A stretch of 64,000 bases of DNA from Georhizobium profundi (GTDB taxonomy: Bacteria; Pseudomonadota; Alphaproteobacteria; Rhizobiales; Rhizobiaceae), in NCBI RefSeq assembly GCF_003952725.1, contig NZ_CP032509.1:1-64000 (forward strand), written 5' to 3'. Every line of letters begins with the position of its first letter. The first letter of the stretch is position 1. Positions 45,857 through 55,719 of this stretch are shown one piece after another. Below the pieces are notes generated by a model. It saw only the letters and a program-made list of their open reading frames with translations. It made no database searches and had not been told where the DNA came from. The position numbers were made by a program, and so were the translations under genes.

Positions 45857-46915
45857 TTGCAAGCGCACGATCCCGTCATGACACCGCCGGACAGAAGCGC
45901 CTCCGGCGCCTCCGACACCACCCACATCGTGCTCACCTTCGACAACAACAGACTTGCAAGCGCGCTGTTTGGCCAGTTCGACCAGAACCTCGCTCTCATC
46001 GAGCAGAAACTCGGCGTCGATGCCCGTGCCCGCGGCAACCAGGTCGCGATCCGCGGCGATGCTACGGCGACGGACCATGCCCGCCGCACACTCGATTTTC
46101 TCTATGAACGCCTGCAGTCCGGCAGCGAAATCGCTGCGTCCGACGTGGAAGGGGCCATTCGCATGGCGATTGCGTCGGACGACCAGCTGATCTTCCCGAC
46201 CATGGAACGCAAGGGCAAGATGGCGCTTGCGCAGATCTCCACCCGCAAGAAGACGCTGGTGGCGCGTACGCCGACGCAGGATGCCTACATCCGCGCGATG
46301 GAGCGCAGCGAACTCGTCTTCGGCATCGGGCCGGCCGGTACCGGCAAGACCTATCTCGCGGTCGCCCACGCGGCGCAGCTGCTGGAGCGCGGTGCGATCG
46401 ACCGCATAATTCTGTCGCGTCCGGCCGTCGAAGCAGGCGAGCGCCTGGGCTTTCTTCCGGGCGACATGAAGGAGAAGGTCGATCCCTATCTCCGCCCCCT
46501 CTATGACGCGCTTTATGACATGATGCCCGGCGACAAGGTCGAGCGGGCGATCACCGCCGGCGTCATCGAAATCGCGCCGCTCGCCTTCATGCGCGGCCGC
46601 ACGCTGACCAATGCCGTCGTCATTCTCGACGAAGCGCAGAACACGACGTCGATGCAGATGAAAATGTTTTTGACGCGTCTCGGCGAGAACGCCCGCATGA
46701 TCGTGACCGGAGACCCGAGCCAGATCGACCTTCCGCGCGGGGTGAAATCCGGTCTGGTCGAGGCGCTGCGCATCCTCAAGGGCGTCGAGGGCGTGATTAC
46801 CTGCCGCTTCCGCGACGTCGACGTGGTGCGCCACCCGCTGGTGGCACGCATCGTTCGCGCCTACGACGCCGACAGCACCATGATCGACGAAAGCGGCAAG
46901 CCCGATCCGCGATGA
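45857..46915 (+). CDS. phoH: PhoH-like ATPase
   Basis: 352 residues. Walker A is GPAGTGKT (158-165) and Walker B VVILDEAQN, within a PhoH NTPase domain; the N-terminal third resembles the RNA-binding segment of PhoH/YbeZ proteins. It starts at TTG with AAAGGAG about 9 nt upstream; an ATG at 45878 is an alternative. It overlaps ybeY by 4 nt, and YbeZ-YbeY pairs act together in ribosome quality control and 16S rRNA maturation. Confidence 0.94.
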   Translation: MQAHDPVMTPPDRSASGASDTTHIVLTFDNNRLASALFGQFDQNLALIEQKLGVDARARGNQVAIRGDATATDHARRTLDFLYERLQSGSEIAASDVEGAIRMAIASDDQLIFPTMERKGKMALAQISTRKKTLVARTPTQDAYIRAMERSELVFGIGPAGTGKTYLAVAHAAQLLERGAIDRIILSRPAVEAGERLGFLPGDMKEKVDPYLRPLYDALYDMMPGDKVERAITAGVIEIAPLAFMRGRTLTNAVVILDEAQNTTSMQMKMFLTRLGENARMIVTGDPSQIDLPRGVKSGLVEALRILKGVEGVITCRFRDVDVVRHPLVARIVRAYDADSTMIDESGKPDPR

Positions 46916-47451
46916 GCGCGGCCGAGATGAGCACGATCGACATCCAGGTCACGGTAGAGGCAGGCGACTGGCCGGCGGAAGAAGCGTTGTACGAGACGGC
47001 GACCCGAGTGCTCGGGGCCGCAAACGCCTATCTGTCCACCGAGCTTCATCAGCCATTCCCCGCCATGTCGCCGGAGCTGTCGCTGCTCTTCACGAATGAC
47101 GCGGCGATGCGGACGATCAATGCCGAATGGCGCGACAAGGACAAGCCGACAAACGTCCTGTCTTTCCCCGCATTTCCACTGGTTCCAGGGGGGATGCCGG
47201 GACCGATGCTTGGCGACATCGTGCTCGCAAGTGAAACAATTGCCAATGAAGCCAAGGACTTACAACGAAGTTCAGGCGATCATCTGGCGCATCTCCTCGT
47301 GCACGGCTATCTTCATCTCTTCGGCTACGACCATATCGAGGTCGAGGATGCTGAGATCATGGAACACCATGAGATCCGTATTCTTGCCACACTCGGCATA
47401 TCAGACCCATATGAGGGACAATCCCTCTTGGACACGACGAAGAGACAATGA
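46912..47451 (+). CDS. ybeY: Endoribonuclease YbeY
   Basis: Zinc-dependent RNase needed for 16S rRNA 3'-end processing and ribosome quality control. 179 residues with the zinc triad His131, His135 and His141 in HGYLHLFGYDH. It is coupled by overlapping ATGA to phoH before and tlyC after. Confidence 0.96.
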   Translation: MSAAEMSTIDIQVTVEAGDWPAEEALYETATRVLGAANAYLSTELHQPFPAMSPELSLLFTNDAAMRTINAEWRDKDKPTNVLSFPAFPLVPGGMPGPMLGDIVLASETIANEAKDLQRSSGDHLAHLLVHGYLHLFGYDHIEVEDAEIMEHHEIRILATLGISDPYEGQSLLDTTKRQ

Positions 47452-48656
47452 ACGAACAAGTTCGAATGCCCCTGCCGTCTCCCGCCTCCGATGAGAGCGG
47501 CGAAGACGGCTCCCAACCTCCGAGTACGAAGCCTCAGCAGCGCAGACGGACCGGCCCCTTAAACCTATGGTCCAAGGCGACGCGCTGGTTGAGGCCCACA
47601 GATCGCAACAATATCCGCGATAATTTCGCCGACGCTCTCTTGAGCGACGCCGAACACAATCTCGCGTTCTCACCCGAAGAACGCGCCATGCTGCACAACA
47701 TCCTGCGGCTGCGCGAAGTGCGCGTGGAAGACGTGATGGTGCCGCGTGCCGACGTCGACAGTGTCGATCAGACCACGACCCTTGCGGAACTGCTCGTCCA
47801 TTTCGAGGAATCCGGGCACTCGCGCATGCCGGTCTATGCCGATCATCTCGATGATCCGCGCGGCATGGTTCATATCCGTGACCTTCTCGGCTACATCACC
47901 AAGCAGGCCCGGTCCAAACGTCGGGCGACGACCACCAAGACCAGCGGTGCCGCGAACGCCAATGGCCAGGCTGGCAGTGGCGACAAGGCCAAGCCGCGGC
48001 CCGCGGTCGATCTCGGGCGGGTGGATCTCTCGAAGACCGTCCAGGAAGCCGGCATCATCCGCAAGGTGCTGTTCGTGCCGCCATCCATGCTCGCTTCCGA
48101 CCTCATGGAGCGCATGCAGGCGACGCGCACGCAGATGGCCCTCGTCATCGATGAATATGGCGGCACCGACGGTCTCGTTTCGCTGGAAGACATCGTCGAG
48201 ATGGTCGTTGGCGACATCGCGGACGAGCATGACGACGAAGAAGTCATGATCACGCGATCGTCCGACGACGTCTTCCTGGTGGATGCCAAGGCCGAACTCG
48301 AGGATATCGCGGAAGCGATCGGCCCTGATTTCGATGTGTCCGAACAGATCGAGGACGTCGACACGTTGGGCGGCCTCATCTTTTCGGAGCTCGGCCGCAT
48401 TCCGGCCCGCGGGGAACTCGTCCAGGCGCTGCCCGGCTTCGAGTTTCATGTGCTCGACGCCGATCCTCGCCGCATCAAGCGGGTTCGCATCGTGCGCAAG
48501 CGCCACAACGACCGCCGCCGCCGTCCGGCACGACCGGAGTTGGAAAGCAACGCTCAGCCGCTCGCTCTGCCGGCACCCGAGCCTGTGAACGAGCAGCCCA
48601 TCGCAGCGGTATCGCCACCGGTGCCGCAGCCGCTGGAGCAGTCGCAAAGAGGCTGA
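47448..48656 (+). CDS. tlyC: Hemolysin-like CBS-domain protein (CorC/TlyC family)
   Basis: 402 residues, mostly soluble. Two CBS domains (about 95-230, with VMVPRADVDSV and GGTDGLVSLEDIVEMVVGDI) precede a CorC_HlyC domain (about 265-350). A Pro/Gln-rich tail of about 50 residues ends the protein. It lacks the DUF21 transmembrane domain of CorB-type transporters, like CorC in E. coli, which assists Mg/Co efflux. The role here is inferred. Confidence 0.9.
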   Translation: MNEQVRMPLPSPASDESGEDGSQPPSTKPQQRRRTGPLNLWSKATRWLRPTDRNNIRDNFADALLSDAEHNLAFSPEERAMLHNILRLREVRVEDVMVPRADVDSVDQTTTLAELLVHFEESGHSRMPVYADHLDDPRGMVHIRDLLGYITKQARSKRRATTTKTSGAANANGQAGSGDKAKPRPAVDLGRVDLSKTVQEAGIIRKVLFVPPSMLASDLMERMQATRTQMALVIDEYGGTDGLVSLEDIVEMVVGDIADEHDDEEVMITRSSDDVFLVDAKAELEDIAEAIGPDFDVSEQIEDVDTLGGLIFSELGRIPARGELVQALPGFEFHVLDADPRRIKRVRIVRKRHNDRRRRPARPELESNAQPLALPAPEPVNEQPIAAVSPPVPQPLEQSQRG

Positions 48657-48698
48657 CGGCGCACTCGGGTGCCTGATCCTTCATCTCCACACAGATCA

Positions 48699-48734
48699 GC
48701 CGCCGCTGCCTTCGAGACAGCGGCGGCTTTTTTT
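48699..48734 (+). terminator. Rho-independent terminator after tlyC
   Basis: A perfect 10-bp GC-rich stem, GCCGCCGCTG (48699-48708) and CAGCGGCGGC (48718-48727), followed by seven T residues (48728-48734). This is the most classical intrinsic terminator in the window. It ends the unit running up to tlyC and insulates lnt. Confidence 0.93.
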
Positions 48735-48775
48735 GGAAGGATGGCGCCGGCGATTCGGGCAAGGGGCAAGCCATC

Positions 48776-50374
48776 ATGAATACATTGGAAGTGTTCGCAG
48801 GCAGCCTCATGCTCGCCTGGGGCTGGCAGCGGGCAGTCATCGCTATTCTGGCCGGTGCGCTCGCCGTGCTGGCACTGCCGCCGTTCGACTTCTTCTTCGC
48901 GATGTTCCTGACGTTTCCGATCCTCGTCTGGCTTCTCGACGGGGCAAGTGGCAACCCGGACCGCGGGTTCCTGCGCCGCCTCTGGCCTGCCTTCGTGACC
49001 GGCTGGTATTTCGGCTTCGGCTATTTCCTTGCTGGCCTCTGGTGGCTTGGGAACGCGCTCCTGGTGGAGGCCGAAAGCTTCGCCTGGGCCATTCCCCTTG
49101 CCGTTCTGGGTCTGCCTGCCTTTCTCGCGCTGTTTTTCGGCATGGGCACGGCGATCGCCCGCATTTTGTGGTCCGACGGGCTCGGGCGCATTGCGGCTCT
49201 CGCCTTCGGGCTTGCGCTCATGGAGTGGCTGAGAAGCTTCATCCTGACGGGCTTTCCGTGGAACACGATCGGCTATGGCGCGATGCCGCTGCCGGTTGCC
49301 ATGCAGACGGCGCAGATCCTCGGGCTGAACGGCATCACCGCCCTTTCCATCCTCACCTTTTCCATGCCGGCGCTTCTGGCGACACGCCAGCATATGCGGC
49401 TCGGTCTTGCATTGGCCGCAGCACTCGTGGCCGCCCATCTCGGCTACGGTGCCTATGTGCTGAACACGGCGACCGCTACCCCAGCCGAAGGCGCACCGAC
49501 GATCCGCATCGTCCAGCCCTCCATCCCGCAATCGACCAAATGGGACGAAGCGGAACGCGACCAGATTTTCGAACAGCACCTGGCACTGACCCGGCAGGCT
49601 CCGGCGGAGGGCGGGCCTGTGCCCTCGCTCATCGTCTGGCCGGAAACGGCTGCACCCTTCATTCTGACCGAAGCGCCGATCGCGCTCGAAGCGATCGCGC
49701 AATCCCTACAGCCGGGCCAGCAGCTCGCCACCGGCGCGATCCGGATGGAAACGGTGCCGGGTGATGGGGTGCGCTACTACAATGCGATCAGCGTCATCGG
49801 CGAGGATGGCGAGATCATCGCCTCCGCCGACAAGGTTCATCTCGTACCGTTCGGCGAATATCTGCCGCTGACGGACCTCATGAGCTCGCTCGGGTTCTCG
49901 GCTGTGGCGCAGATGCCGGAGAGCTTCACGCCTGCACCGGCCACAAGCCTGCTGACGCTGCCGACCGGCACCGCGCTTCCCCTGATCTGCTACGAAGCCA
50001 TCTTCCCGCTGGAACTGCCAGAGGGAGACAACACCCCCGATTTTATCCTCAACGTCACCAACGATGCCTGGTACGGCGCGACGCCGGGTCCCTACCAGCA
50101 TTTCCGGCAGGCGCAGGTTCGCGCCGTCGAGCTAGGCCTGCCGCTCGTTCGTGCGGCCAACAACGGGATATCGGCAATTACCGACAGCCAGGGGCGAATC
50201 ATCGAAGGGCTCGGACTGGATGCCGTGGGGGTCATCGACGCTCAGGTGCCGCCCAAAACCGTATCAAATTGGAACAACAGCGATCGCACACAAAACTTCT
50301 GGTTGATAATCGTGATACTTTTGTTAGGAGCTGCTACTGCGCGTTACGGTTTCAAGCGCCGGAGAATTGACTAA
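48776..50374 (+). CDS. lnt: Apolipoprotein N-acyltransferase
   Basis: Inner-membrane enzyme that adds the third acyl chain to lipoproteins. 532 residues with an N-terminal membrane bundle (about 15-225) and a periplasmic nitrilase domain. The catalytic triad is Glu290 (VWPET), Lys353 (ADKVHLVPFGEY) and Cys405 (ICYEAIF). It lies just after the strong terminator, and phrR follows. Confidence 0.96.
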   Translation: MNTLEVFAGSLMLAWGWQRAVIAILAGALAVLALPPFDFFFAMFLTFPILVWLLDGASGNPDRGFLRRLWPAFVTGWYFGFGYFLAGLWWLGNALLVEAESFAWAIPLAVLGLPAFLALFFGMGTAIARILWSDGLGRIAALAFGLALMEWLRSFILTGFPWNTIGYGAMPLPVAMQTAQILGLNGITALSILTFSMPALLATRQHMRLGLALAAALVAAHLGYGAYVLNTATATPAEGAPTIRIVQPSIPQSTKWDEAERDQIFEQHLALTRQAPAEGGPVPSLIVWPETAAPFILTEAPIALEAIAQSLQPGQQLATGAIRMETVPGDGVRYYNAISVIGEDGEIIASADKVHLVPFGEYLPLTDLMSSLGFSAVAQMPESFTPAPATSLLTLPTGTALPLICYEAIFPLELPEGDNTPDFILNVTNDAWYGATPGPYQHFRQAQVRAVELGLPLVRAANNGISAITDSQGRIIEGLGLDAVGVIDAQVPPKTVSNWNNSDRTQNFWLIIVILLLGAATARYGFKRRRID

Positions 50375-50525
50375 AAACCCCTAGAATTGCATAGTCATTT
50401 GCAAGGGCAATCTCGCGTATAGTGACCATACGGCTCGTTCAATCTCGGACGGGGCGACGCGCCACCTTGCTATATCGGAACCCTTGTCGAGCAATTTTCG
50501 GGTGGCCGCGCGCAGAGGTAGTGTC

Positions 50526-50939
50526 ATGATCACTAACAAGAAGAAGCCCAATCCTATCGACATCCATGTCGGCAGCCGCATTCGCCTGAGACGAACGATG
50601 ATGGGGATGAGCCAGGAAAAGCTTGGCGAGAGCCTGGGCATCACCTTCCAGCAGATCCAGAAATACGAAAAAGGCACCAACCGCGTCGGTGCCAGCCGCC
50701 TTCAGAACATTTCCTCCATCTTGAGCGTCCCTGTATCGTTCTTCTTCGAAGACGCTCCCGGGGACACCTCCGCGCCGGGTGGCTTTTCCGAGGCGGCGAG
50801 CCCCAATTATGTGGTCGACTTTTTATCGTCTTCGGAAGGACTTCAGCTCAACCGCGCCTTCGTGCGGATCGAGGATCCCAAGGTTCGCCGCAAGCTGATC
50901 GAACTGGCCAAGGCGCTGGCGGGCGATCAACCAGACTAG
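50526..50939 (+). CDS. phrR: XRE-family transcriptional regulator, PhrR/PraR type
   Basis: 137 residues from the ATG at 50526. The Cro/CI helix-turn-helix is at about 12-68 (VGSRIRLRRTMMGMSQEKLG through QIQKYEKGTNRVGASRL). A short C-terminal domain (about 85-137) ends in KVRRKLIELAKALAG. PhrR/PraR proteins of rhizobia respond to stress and affect surface traits and quorum sensing; this link is from family similarity. The position between lnt and metK matches rhizobial gene order. Confidence 0.88.
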   Translation: MITNKKKPNPIDIHVGSRIRLRRTMMGMSQEKLGESLGITFQQIQKYEKGTNRVGASRLQNISSILSVPVSFFFEDAPGDTSAPGGFSEAASPNYVVDFLSSSEGLQLNRAFVRIEDPKVRRKLIELAKALAGDQPD

Positions 50940-51027
50940 CGATCGAGGAGAGCGAAAGGGGCGCCATCGACCCGAGCCTCCGCAATGGCGCGTTCTATCC
51001 GAAGCCCGACTTCCGGATGGAAATGCT

Positions 51028-51106
51028 CATATCAAGATATATTTATGTCGTTCTACGCTTGTTTTTGGGCTTCGCCTTCAATATCACAGGGCGAGATTTG
51101 AAAGCC
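51028..51106 (+). promoter_or_regulatory. Possible operator and structured leader of metK
   Basis: The 183-nt phrR-metK gap contains the perfect AT-rich dyad ATATCAAGATAT (51029-51040), inside a larger imperfect CATA...TATG frame (51028-51047). Downstream, GGCTT (51068-51072) can pair with AAGCC (51102-51106), and inside it CGCC (51073-51076) with GGCG (51090-51093). The nested stem ends just before the Shine-Dalgarno AAGGG (51111-51115). It does not match the SAM-II or SAM/SAH consensus I know. A SAM- or SAH-responsive repressor site is one idea. Confidence 0.3.
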
Positions 51107-51122
51107 TGAAAAGGGTCATGGA

Positions 51123-52370
51123 ATGGCGCGCGCCGAATACTTCTTTACGAGCGAATCCGTCTCCGAAGGTCATCCCGACAAGGTCTGCGACCGCATCTCG
51201 GACGAAATCGTCGATCTCGTCTACAAGGAAGCCAAGAAGACCGGCGTTGATCCCTGGACGGTGCGTGTCGCCTGCGAAACGCTTGCCACGACGAACCGCG
51301 TTGTGATTGCCGGCGAAGTGCGCATTCCCGAAACGCTCATGAAGAAAGACAAGGACGGGAAGTCGGTCATCAACCCGTCCCGGTTCAAGTCGATCGCGCG
51401 CCGTGCCATCCGTGACATCGGTTACGAGCAGGACGGCTTCCATTGGAAGACGGCGAAGATCGACGTGTTGTTGCATTCGCAGTCGACGGATATCGCGCAG
51501 GGCGTCGACAATGCGTCGGACAGCCAGGGCTTCGAAGGTGCCGGCGACCAGGGCATCATGTTCGGTTACGCCTGCCGCGAAACCGCGGAGCTGATGCCGG
51601 CGCCGATCTACTATTCCCACAAGATCCTCGAGGTGCTGGCAGCGGCACGCAAGCAGGGCGAAGGCGAGGTCGCGGGCCTCGGCCCAGACTCCAAGAGCCA
51701 GGTCACGGTGCGCTATGTCGACGGCAAGCCTGCCGAAGTCACGCAGATCGTGCTTTCGACCCAGCACTATGATGGCGCTTGGGATTCCAAGAAAGTCCGC
51801 TCGGTCGTCGAGCCTTACATTCGCGAAGCGCTGAGCGACATCCAGATCGCCGACGACTGCGTCTGGTACATCAATCCGACCGGCAAGTTCGTCATCGGCG
51901 GCCCCGACGGCGACACGGGCCTCACCGGTCGCAAGATCATCGTCGACACCTATGGCGGCGCAGCACCCCATGGCGGCGGCGCGTTTTCGGGCAAGGACAC
52001 GACCAAGGTCGACCGTTCCGCCGCATATGCAGCTCGCTACCTCGCCAAGAACGTGGTTGCAGCCGGGCTTGCAGAGCGTTGCTCGATCCAGCTCGCCTAC
52101 GCAATTGGCGTGGCTCAGCCGCTGTCGGTCTATGTCGACCTCTACGGCACGGGCACGGTCAGCGAAGAAGCCATCGAAGCTGCCGTGCGCAGCGTGATGG
52201 ATCTGTCGCCGACCGGTATCCGAAAGCACCTGGATCTGAACAAGCCGATCTACGCCAAGACCTCCGCCTACGGCCATTTCGGTCGTAAGGCTGGTCGCGA
52301 TGGTTCGTTCTCCTGGGAGAAGACCGACCTGATCAAGGCCCTGAAGGACGCCGTCAAGCAGGCAGCTTGA
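51123..52370 (+). CDS. metK: S-adenosylmethionine synthetase
   Basis: Makes SAM from methionine and ATP. 415 residues with [13 protein letters not shown] near the N-terminus (about 15-27), [12 protein letters not shown], and the glycine-rich [19 protein letters not shown] phosphate loop. The length, slightly above the E. coli enzyme, suits alphaproteobacteria. AAGGG lies 7 nt upstream of the ATG at 51123. It precedes trmB, a SAM consumer. Confidence 0.97.
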   Translation: MARAEYFFTSESVSEGHPDKVCDRISDEIVDLVYKEAKKTGVDPWTVRVACETLATTNRVVIAGEVRIPETLMKKDKDGKSVINPSRFKSIARRAIRDIGYEQDGFHWKTAKIDVLLHSQSTDIAQGVDNASDSQGFEGAGDQGIMFGYACRETAELMPAPIYYSHKILEVLAAARKQGEGEVAGLGPDSKSQVTVRYVDGKPAEVTQIVLSTQHYDGAWDSKKVRSVVEPYIREALSDIQIADDCVWYINPTGKFVIGGPDGDTGLTGRKIIVDTYGGAAPHGGGAFSGKDTTKVDRSAAYAARYLAKNVVAAGLAERCSIQLAYAIGVAQPLSVYVDLYGTGTVSEEAIEAAVRSVMDLSPTGIRKHLDLNKPIYAKTSAYGHFGRKAGRDGSFSWEKTDLIKALKDAVKQAA

Positions 52371-52388
52371 CGGATCCCGGCGCTTCCC

Positions 52389-53087
52389 ATGACGGAACCA
52401 AGACGTGAACGATCGACGGAGGCCTTTTTCGGCCGCCGCCGCGGGAAGCCTCTGACCGACCTCCAGAGCCAGCGGATGCGCGACCTCCTCCCGCGACTGC
52501 GTCTCGATCTCGACACTGCGCCGTCATCCGACCTGAAGACGCTGTTTGCAGCGCCTGTCGACCTCGTGCGGCTGGAGATCGGGTTTGGCGGCGGTGAGCA
52601 TCTCCTGCATCGCATCGAGGAAAACCCGCGCACGGGCTTCATCGGTGTCGAGCCCTTCGTCAACGGCATGGCAAAATTTTTGCGCGCCGTGGCGGAGACC
52701 CCCGGCGACCGCATTCGGGTCTATGAAGACGATGCGACGCGGGTGCTGGACTGGCTGCCAGATGCCTCGATCGACCATATCGACCTGCTCTACCCGGACC
52801 CATGGCCGAAGCCGCGTCACTTCAAGCGGCGCTTCGTCAATCCGGGCAATCTCGACCGCTTCGCCCGGGTGCTGAAGCCCGGCGGGGCCTTCAACTTCGC
52901 GTCCGACATCGACACCTATATCGACTGGACGCTTAGCCATTGCGACCGACATGCCGCGTTCGAATGGCTGGCGACGCGCCCGGTCGACTGGCACACACCC
53001 TACGCCGGCTGGCCAGGCACGCGGTACGAGGAGAAGGCAATCCGCGAAGGGCGCAAACCCTGCTATTTGAGGTTCCGCCGGGTCTGA
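52389..53087 (+). CDS. trmB: tRNA (guanine-N7-)-methyltransferase
   Basis: Forms m7G46 in tRNA using SAM. 232 residues with SAM motif [10 protein letters not shown] (62-71) and the catalytic/substrate motif [17 protein letters not shown]. It lies 18 nt after metK, likely on the same transcript. Its TGA stop is in the loop of a terminator hairpin. Confidence 0.95.
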   Translation: MTEPRRERSTEAFFGRRRGKPLTDLQSQRMRDLLPRLRLDLDTAPSSDLKTLFAAPVDLVRLEIGFGGGEHLLHRIEENPRTGFIGVEPFVNGMAKFLRAVAETPGDRIRVYEDDATRVLDWLPDASIDHIDLLYPDPWPKPRHFKRRFVNPGNLDRFARVLKPGGAFNFASDIDTYIDWTLSHCDRHAAFEWLATRPVDWHTPYAGWPGTRYEEKAIREGRKPCYLRFRRV

Positions 53088-53098
53088 CCCCGGCGTTT
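53076..53098. terminator. Hairpin containing the trmB stop codon
   Basis: CGCCGGG (53076-53082) and CCCGGCG (53089-53095) form a 7-bp stem with loop TCTGAC holding the TGA of trmB (53085-53087), followed by TTT. It lies between the convergent trmB and glk genes. Confidence 0.6.
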
Positions 53099-53114
53099 CA
53101 CAGCGCGCGCTGGC

Positions 53115-54143
53115 CTAGAGACCGCCGCGCTTCCAGTGGCGGCCTTCGATCGCGATGCCGAAAAGCCCCGGCGTGCGCGCATAGGCGGCAAGGCCGGAGA
53201 GCGCGGCGAGCGGATGCGTCATCACAAATGTCGGCATCGCCGACAGAAGCCCCTGATGCGGCGCCTTGTCTTCGAAGGCTGCGCGGAATTCCGGTCCTTC
53301 AAGCGCCTTGATGACCTTCTGCGAAATGCCGCCGGCCAGATAGACACCGCCCTGCGCCATGAAGATCAGCGCAAGATCGCCAGCGCAACGGCCGAGATAG
53401 GTCGCAAAGAGCCGTAGCGTCTCGGCGGCAGGTTCCTCGCCAGCAAGACCGGCGGTGGTGATGTCGGCCGGTGTAGAGAGAGAGGCATCCCGCCCGTCGG
53501 CCGCGCAGATGGCCCGATAGATATTCACGATCCCGCGGCCGCACAGGAGCTGCTCGGCCGAGATACGACCGTCGATCTGCTCCAGATGCGGAAAAATCTC
53601 GAAATCGCGCTTGGAGCGCGGCCCCATGTCGATATGGCCACCCTCGCCCGGCACCGGGATCCACCGGCGCTGGGCATAGACGAGGCCGGCGACGCCAAGA
53701 CCCGTGCCGGGTCCAAGCACGATGCGTGACGCATGCGGCTCGATGCGGCCCTTGCCGATTTGATGTCGATGGCTCTCATCGAGCGACGCGACGGCGAGTG
53801 CCTGAGCGGCGAAGTCGTTGACGACCACCACCTCGTTGAACCCGAGCTCGGCAATCATCTGCTTGGGGCGCACGACCCAGGGACAGTTGGTCAGATCGAT
53901 CTCGTCGCCATCGACCGGGCCGGCGACGGCAAGGATGGCGCTGCGCGGCTGCAGGCTCGTCTTGTCGAGCACGCTCGTCTGGATCGCCTCGTCGATGGTC
54001 GCGAAATCGGCAGTCGCGACATTCGGGAAGGCCTTCGGCTCGGAGTGGGCGTCGACCAGGATAGCGAAGCGCGCATTGGTGCCGCCGATATCCCCGATCA
54101 GGATCGGAAAGGGAAAGTTCGGCTCATTGTCGTGCTGCGCCAT
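53115..54143 (-). CDS. glk: Glucokinase
   Basis: ROK-independent bacterial glucokinase phosphorylating glucose with ATP, 342 residues. GDIGGTNAR (17-25) is the phosphate-1 motif; the catalytic aspartate is in [21 protein letters not shown] and GEGGH follow as sugar- and nucleotide-binding motifs. It is 41 nt downstream of mgsA, which makes methylglyoxal from a glycolytic intermediate. Confidence 0.94.
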   Translation of the reverse strand: MAQHDNEPNFPFPILIGDIGGTNARFAILVDAHSEPKAFPNVATADFATIDEAIQTSVLDKTSLQPRSAILAVAGPVDGDEIDLTNCPWVVRPKQMIAELGFNEVVVVNDFAAQALAVASLDESHRHQIGKGRIEPHASRIVLGPGTGLGVAGLVYAQRRWIPVPGEGGHIDMGPRSKRDFEIFPHLEQIDGRISAEQLLCGRGIVNIYRAICAADGRDASLSTPADITTAGLAGEEPAAETLRLFATYLGRCAGDLALIFMAQGGVYLAGGISQKVIKALEGPEFRAAFEDKAPHQGLLSAMPTFVMTHPLAALSGLAAYARTPGLFGIAIEGRHWKRGGL

Positions 54144-54184
54144 CGTCGCTTCCTGTCTGCAATCTTCACTATGGGTCGCACCGT

Positions 54185-54574
54185 TCAGCGGCGCAACAAT
54201 ATCTCGGCCGTCGCGCGGTTGAGCGCCATCGGTATGTCATAGACGATGGCAAGGCGCATCAGCGCCTTCACATCGACGTCGTGCGGCATGGGCGTCAAGG
54301 GATCGACGAAGAAGATCATCATGTCGATCTCACCCGTCGCGATGAGCGCACCGATCTGCTGATCGCCCCCTAGCGGCCCGCTTTTCAACCGAACGAGTTC
54401 CAAGTCAGGCACCGCTTCGAGCACACGACCGCCGGTCGTTTCCGTCGAAGCGATCCGCAGGCCCTTCAGATCGGCAGCGTGAGCGGCCGCGAACTCGACC
54501 ATCTCGTCCTTCATCTGGTCATGCGCAATCAGCGCTAGCGTTTTCCGCCCAGTCGACACCGCCCGTCGCCCCAC
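54185..54574 (-). CDS. mgsA: Methylglyoxal synthase
   Basis: Converts dihydroxyacetone phosphate to methylglyoxal and phosphate, a bypass of lower glycolysis when phosphate is scarce. 129 residues from a GTG; a second GTG at 54559 is possible. Catalytic Asp71 (GGDQQ) and His98 (MPHD) fall at the same numbers as in the E. coli enzyme. It is co-directional with glk. Confidence 0.94.
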   Translation of the reverse strand: MGRRAVSTGRKTLALIAHDQMKDEMVEFAAAHAADLKGLRIASTETTGGRVLEAVPDLELVRLKSGPLGGDQQIGALIATGEIDMMIFFVDPLTPMPHDVDVKALMRLAIVYDIPMALNRATAEILLRR

Positions 54575-54648
54575 CGATTAAATCGATTTGATATCGGAAC
54601 GTATAGCGAAGCCGCTCGATCATTGGAAGTCGCAGCGCTTCTTGCCGC

Positions 54649-55647
54649 TTATGGAAAAGGCCGTGGCGTGGGGATCGGAACCGGTGCGAAGCCTGTTGCA
54701 GAACTCGGCATGACGGCTTGCGTCCCGCCCGCGTAAGTGACGGCCGCTTCCGATGCCGGAGCCGCCGCATCGAGCACCTGGGCGCAGGCCCTCGGCAGAT
54801 CGGAAAGCGGCGTGATCCGCGGCTTGGGCGGTGCGGGCGGCGGATCGTCCGGCTGGGCCCATGGCTCCTCGGTGAACCACCAGGCGAGCGACGCGTCACA
54901 GCCCGAGCCAGCCGCCACGGGCTGCTGCGCCGTGCAGCCGGATGAACCGGGCGGGCACTTCATGCGGATGTGGAAATGGTAATGGTGGCCATAGGCTGGC
55001 CGGACCTTGCCGAGGTTCGATCGATCACCGGAATAGCTGTCGCAAAGCTTCTGCTTGATGCCGGGATGAACGAAGATGCGCTCCACCTGGGGATAACTCG
55101 CCGCCCGCATGATCAACCGGCCATGCGCTTCGGACCAGCGGTTGGGGTCGACCTGCAACGAGCCATCGGCCAGCACTGAGGGCGCTTCGGTGTCCTCACG
55201 CTCCTGCGCCGTCAAACGCCGGTTCGGCATCGGTGTCAGCCAGATATCGGCGTCGAGGCCGATCTGGTGCGATGCGTGGCCGGACAACATCGGACCGCCA
55301 CGGGGCTGCGAGATGTCGCCGACCAGAAGTCCAGGCCAGCCATCCTGCGCCGCGGCTTCACGCGACAGGCGATCGAGCAGCGCGATCATGTCGGGATGGC
55401 CCCAGCGACGGTTGCGGGAAAGGCGCATGGCCTGCCAGGTCGGCCCGTCGGTGGGGATGGCGATGCCGCCGGCGAGGCAGCCCTTGGAATAAAAACCAAT
55501 CGGTGCCGGCGCAGTCGCAGCCGGAAGAGCACGGGCGCCGAAGAGTTCCTTGGCATCCTGGGCCGTGGCAGGAAGCTCCGCCGCGAGCAAGGCGATGACA
55601 ACCGCTCCCCAGACGCTCGCGCGCTGCAACAATCTCGATCGTACCAA
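54649..55647 (-). CDS. mepA: Penicillin-insensitive murein endopeptidase MepA
   Basis: LAS-family zinc endopeptidase cleaving peptidoglycan cross-links in the periplasm. 332 residues from a TTG preceded by GGGAG. A signal peptide (about 1-30, ending ATAQ) precedes the Zn ligands: His127 and Asp134 in HASHQIGLDADIW, plus the HYHFH motif. A Pro-rich C-terminal region (about 260-332) extends beyond the E. coli enzyme. It lies 74 nt upstream of mgsA on the same strand. Confidence 0.93.
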   Translation of the reverse strand: MVRSRLLQRASVWGAVVIALLAAELPATAQDAKELFGARALPAATAPAPIGFYSKGCLAGGIAIPTDGPTWQAMRLSRNRRWGHPDMIALLDRLSREAAAQDGWPGLLVGDISQPRGGPMLSGHASHQIGLDADIWLTPMPNRRLTAQEREDTEAPSVLADGSLQVDPNRWSEAHGRLIMRAASYPQVERIFVHPGIKQKLCDSYSGDRSNLGKVRPAYGHHYHFHIRMKCPPGSSGCTAQQPVAAGSGCDASLAWWFTEEPWAQPDDPPPAPPKPRITPLSDLPRACAQVLDAAAPASEAAVTYAGGTQAVMPSSATGFAPVPIPTPRPFP

Positions 55648-55719
55648 GGCTTCACTCCCGCGTTTCGCGAGTGACGGTAGCGAAGATTGCGATTCGAGGG
55701 AATCGTGTCGGCTTCGCGC

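Noticed and set aside
50381..50680. A 99-residue minus-strand frame at the lnt-phrR junction
   Set aside because: It mostly overlaps the conserved helix-turn-helix of phrR in antisense and has no supporting motif.
50940..51122. SAM-II or SAM/SAH riboswitch in front of metK
   Set aside because: The nested stem does not fit the pseudoknot layout or conserved loop sequences of those classes; kept only as a low-confidence leader.
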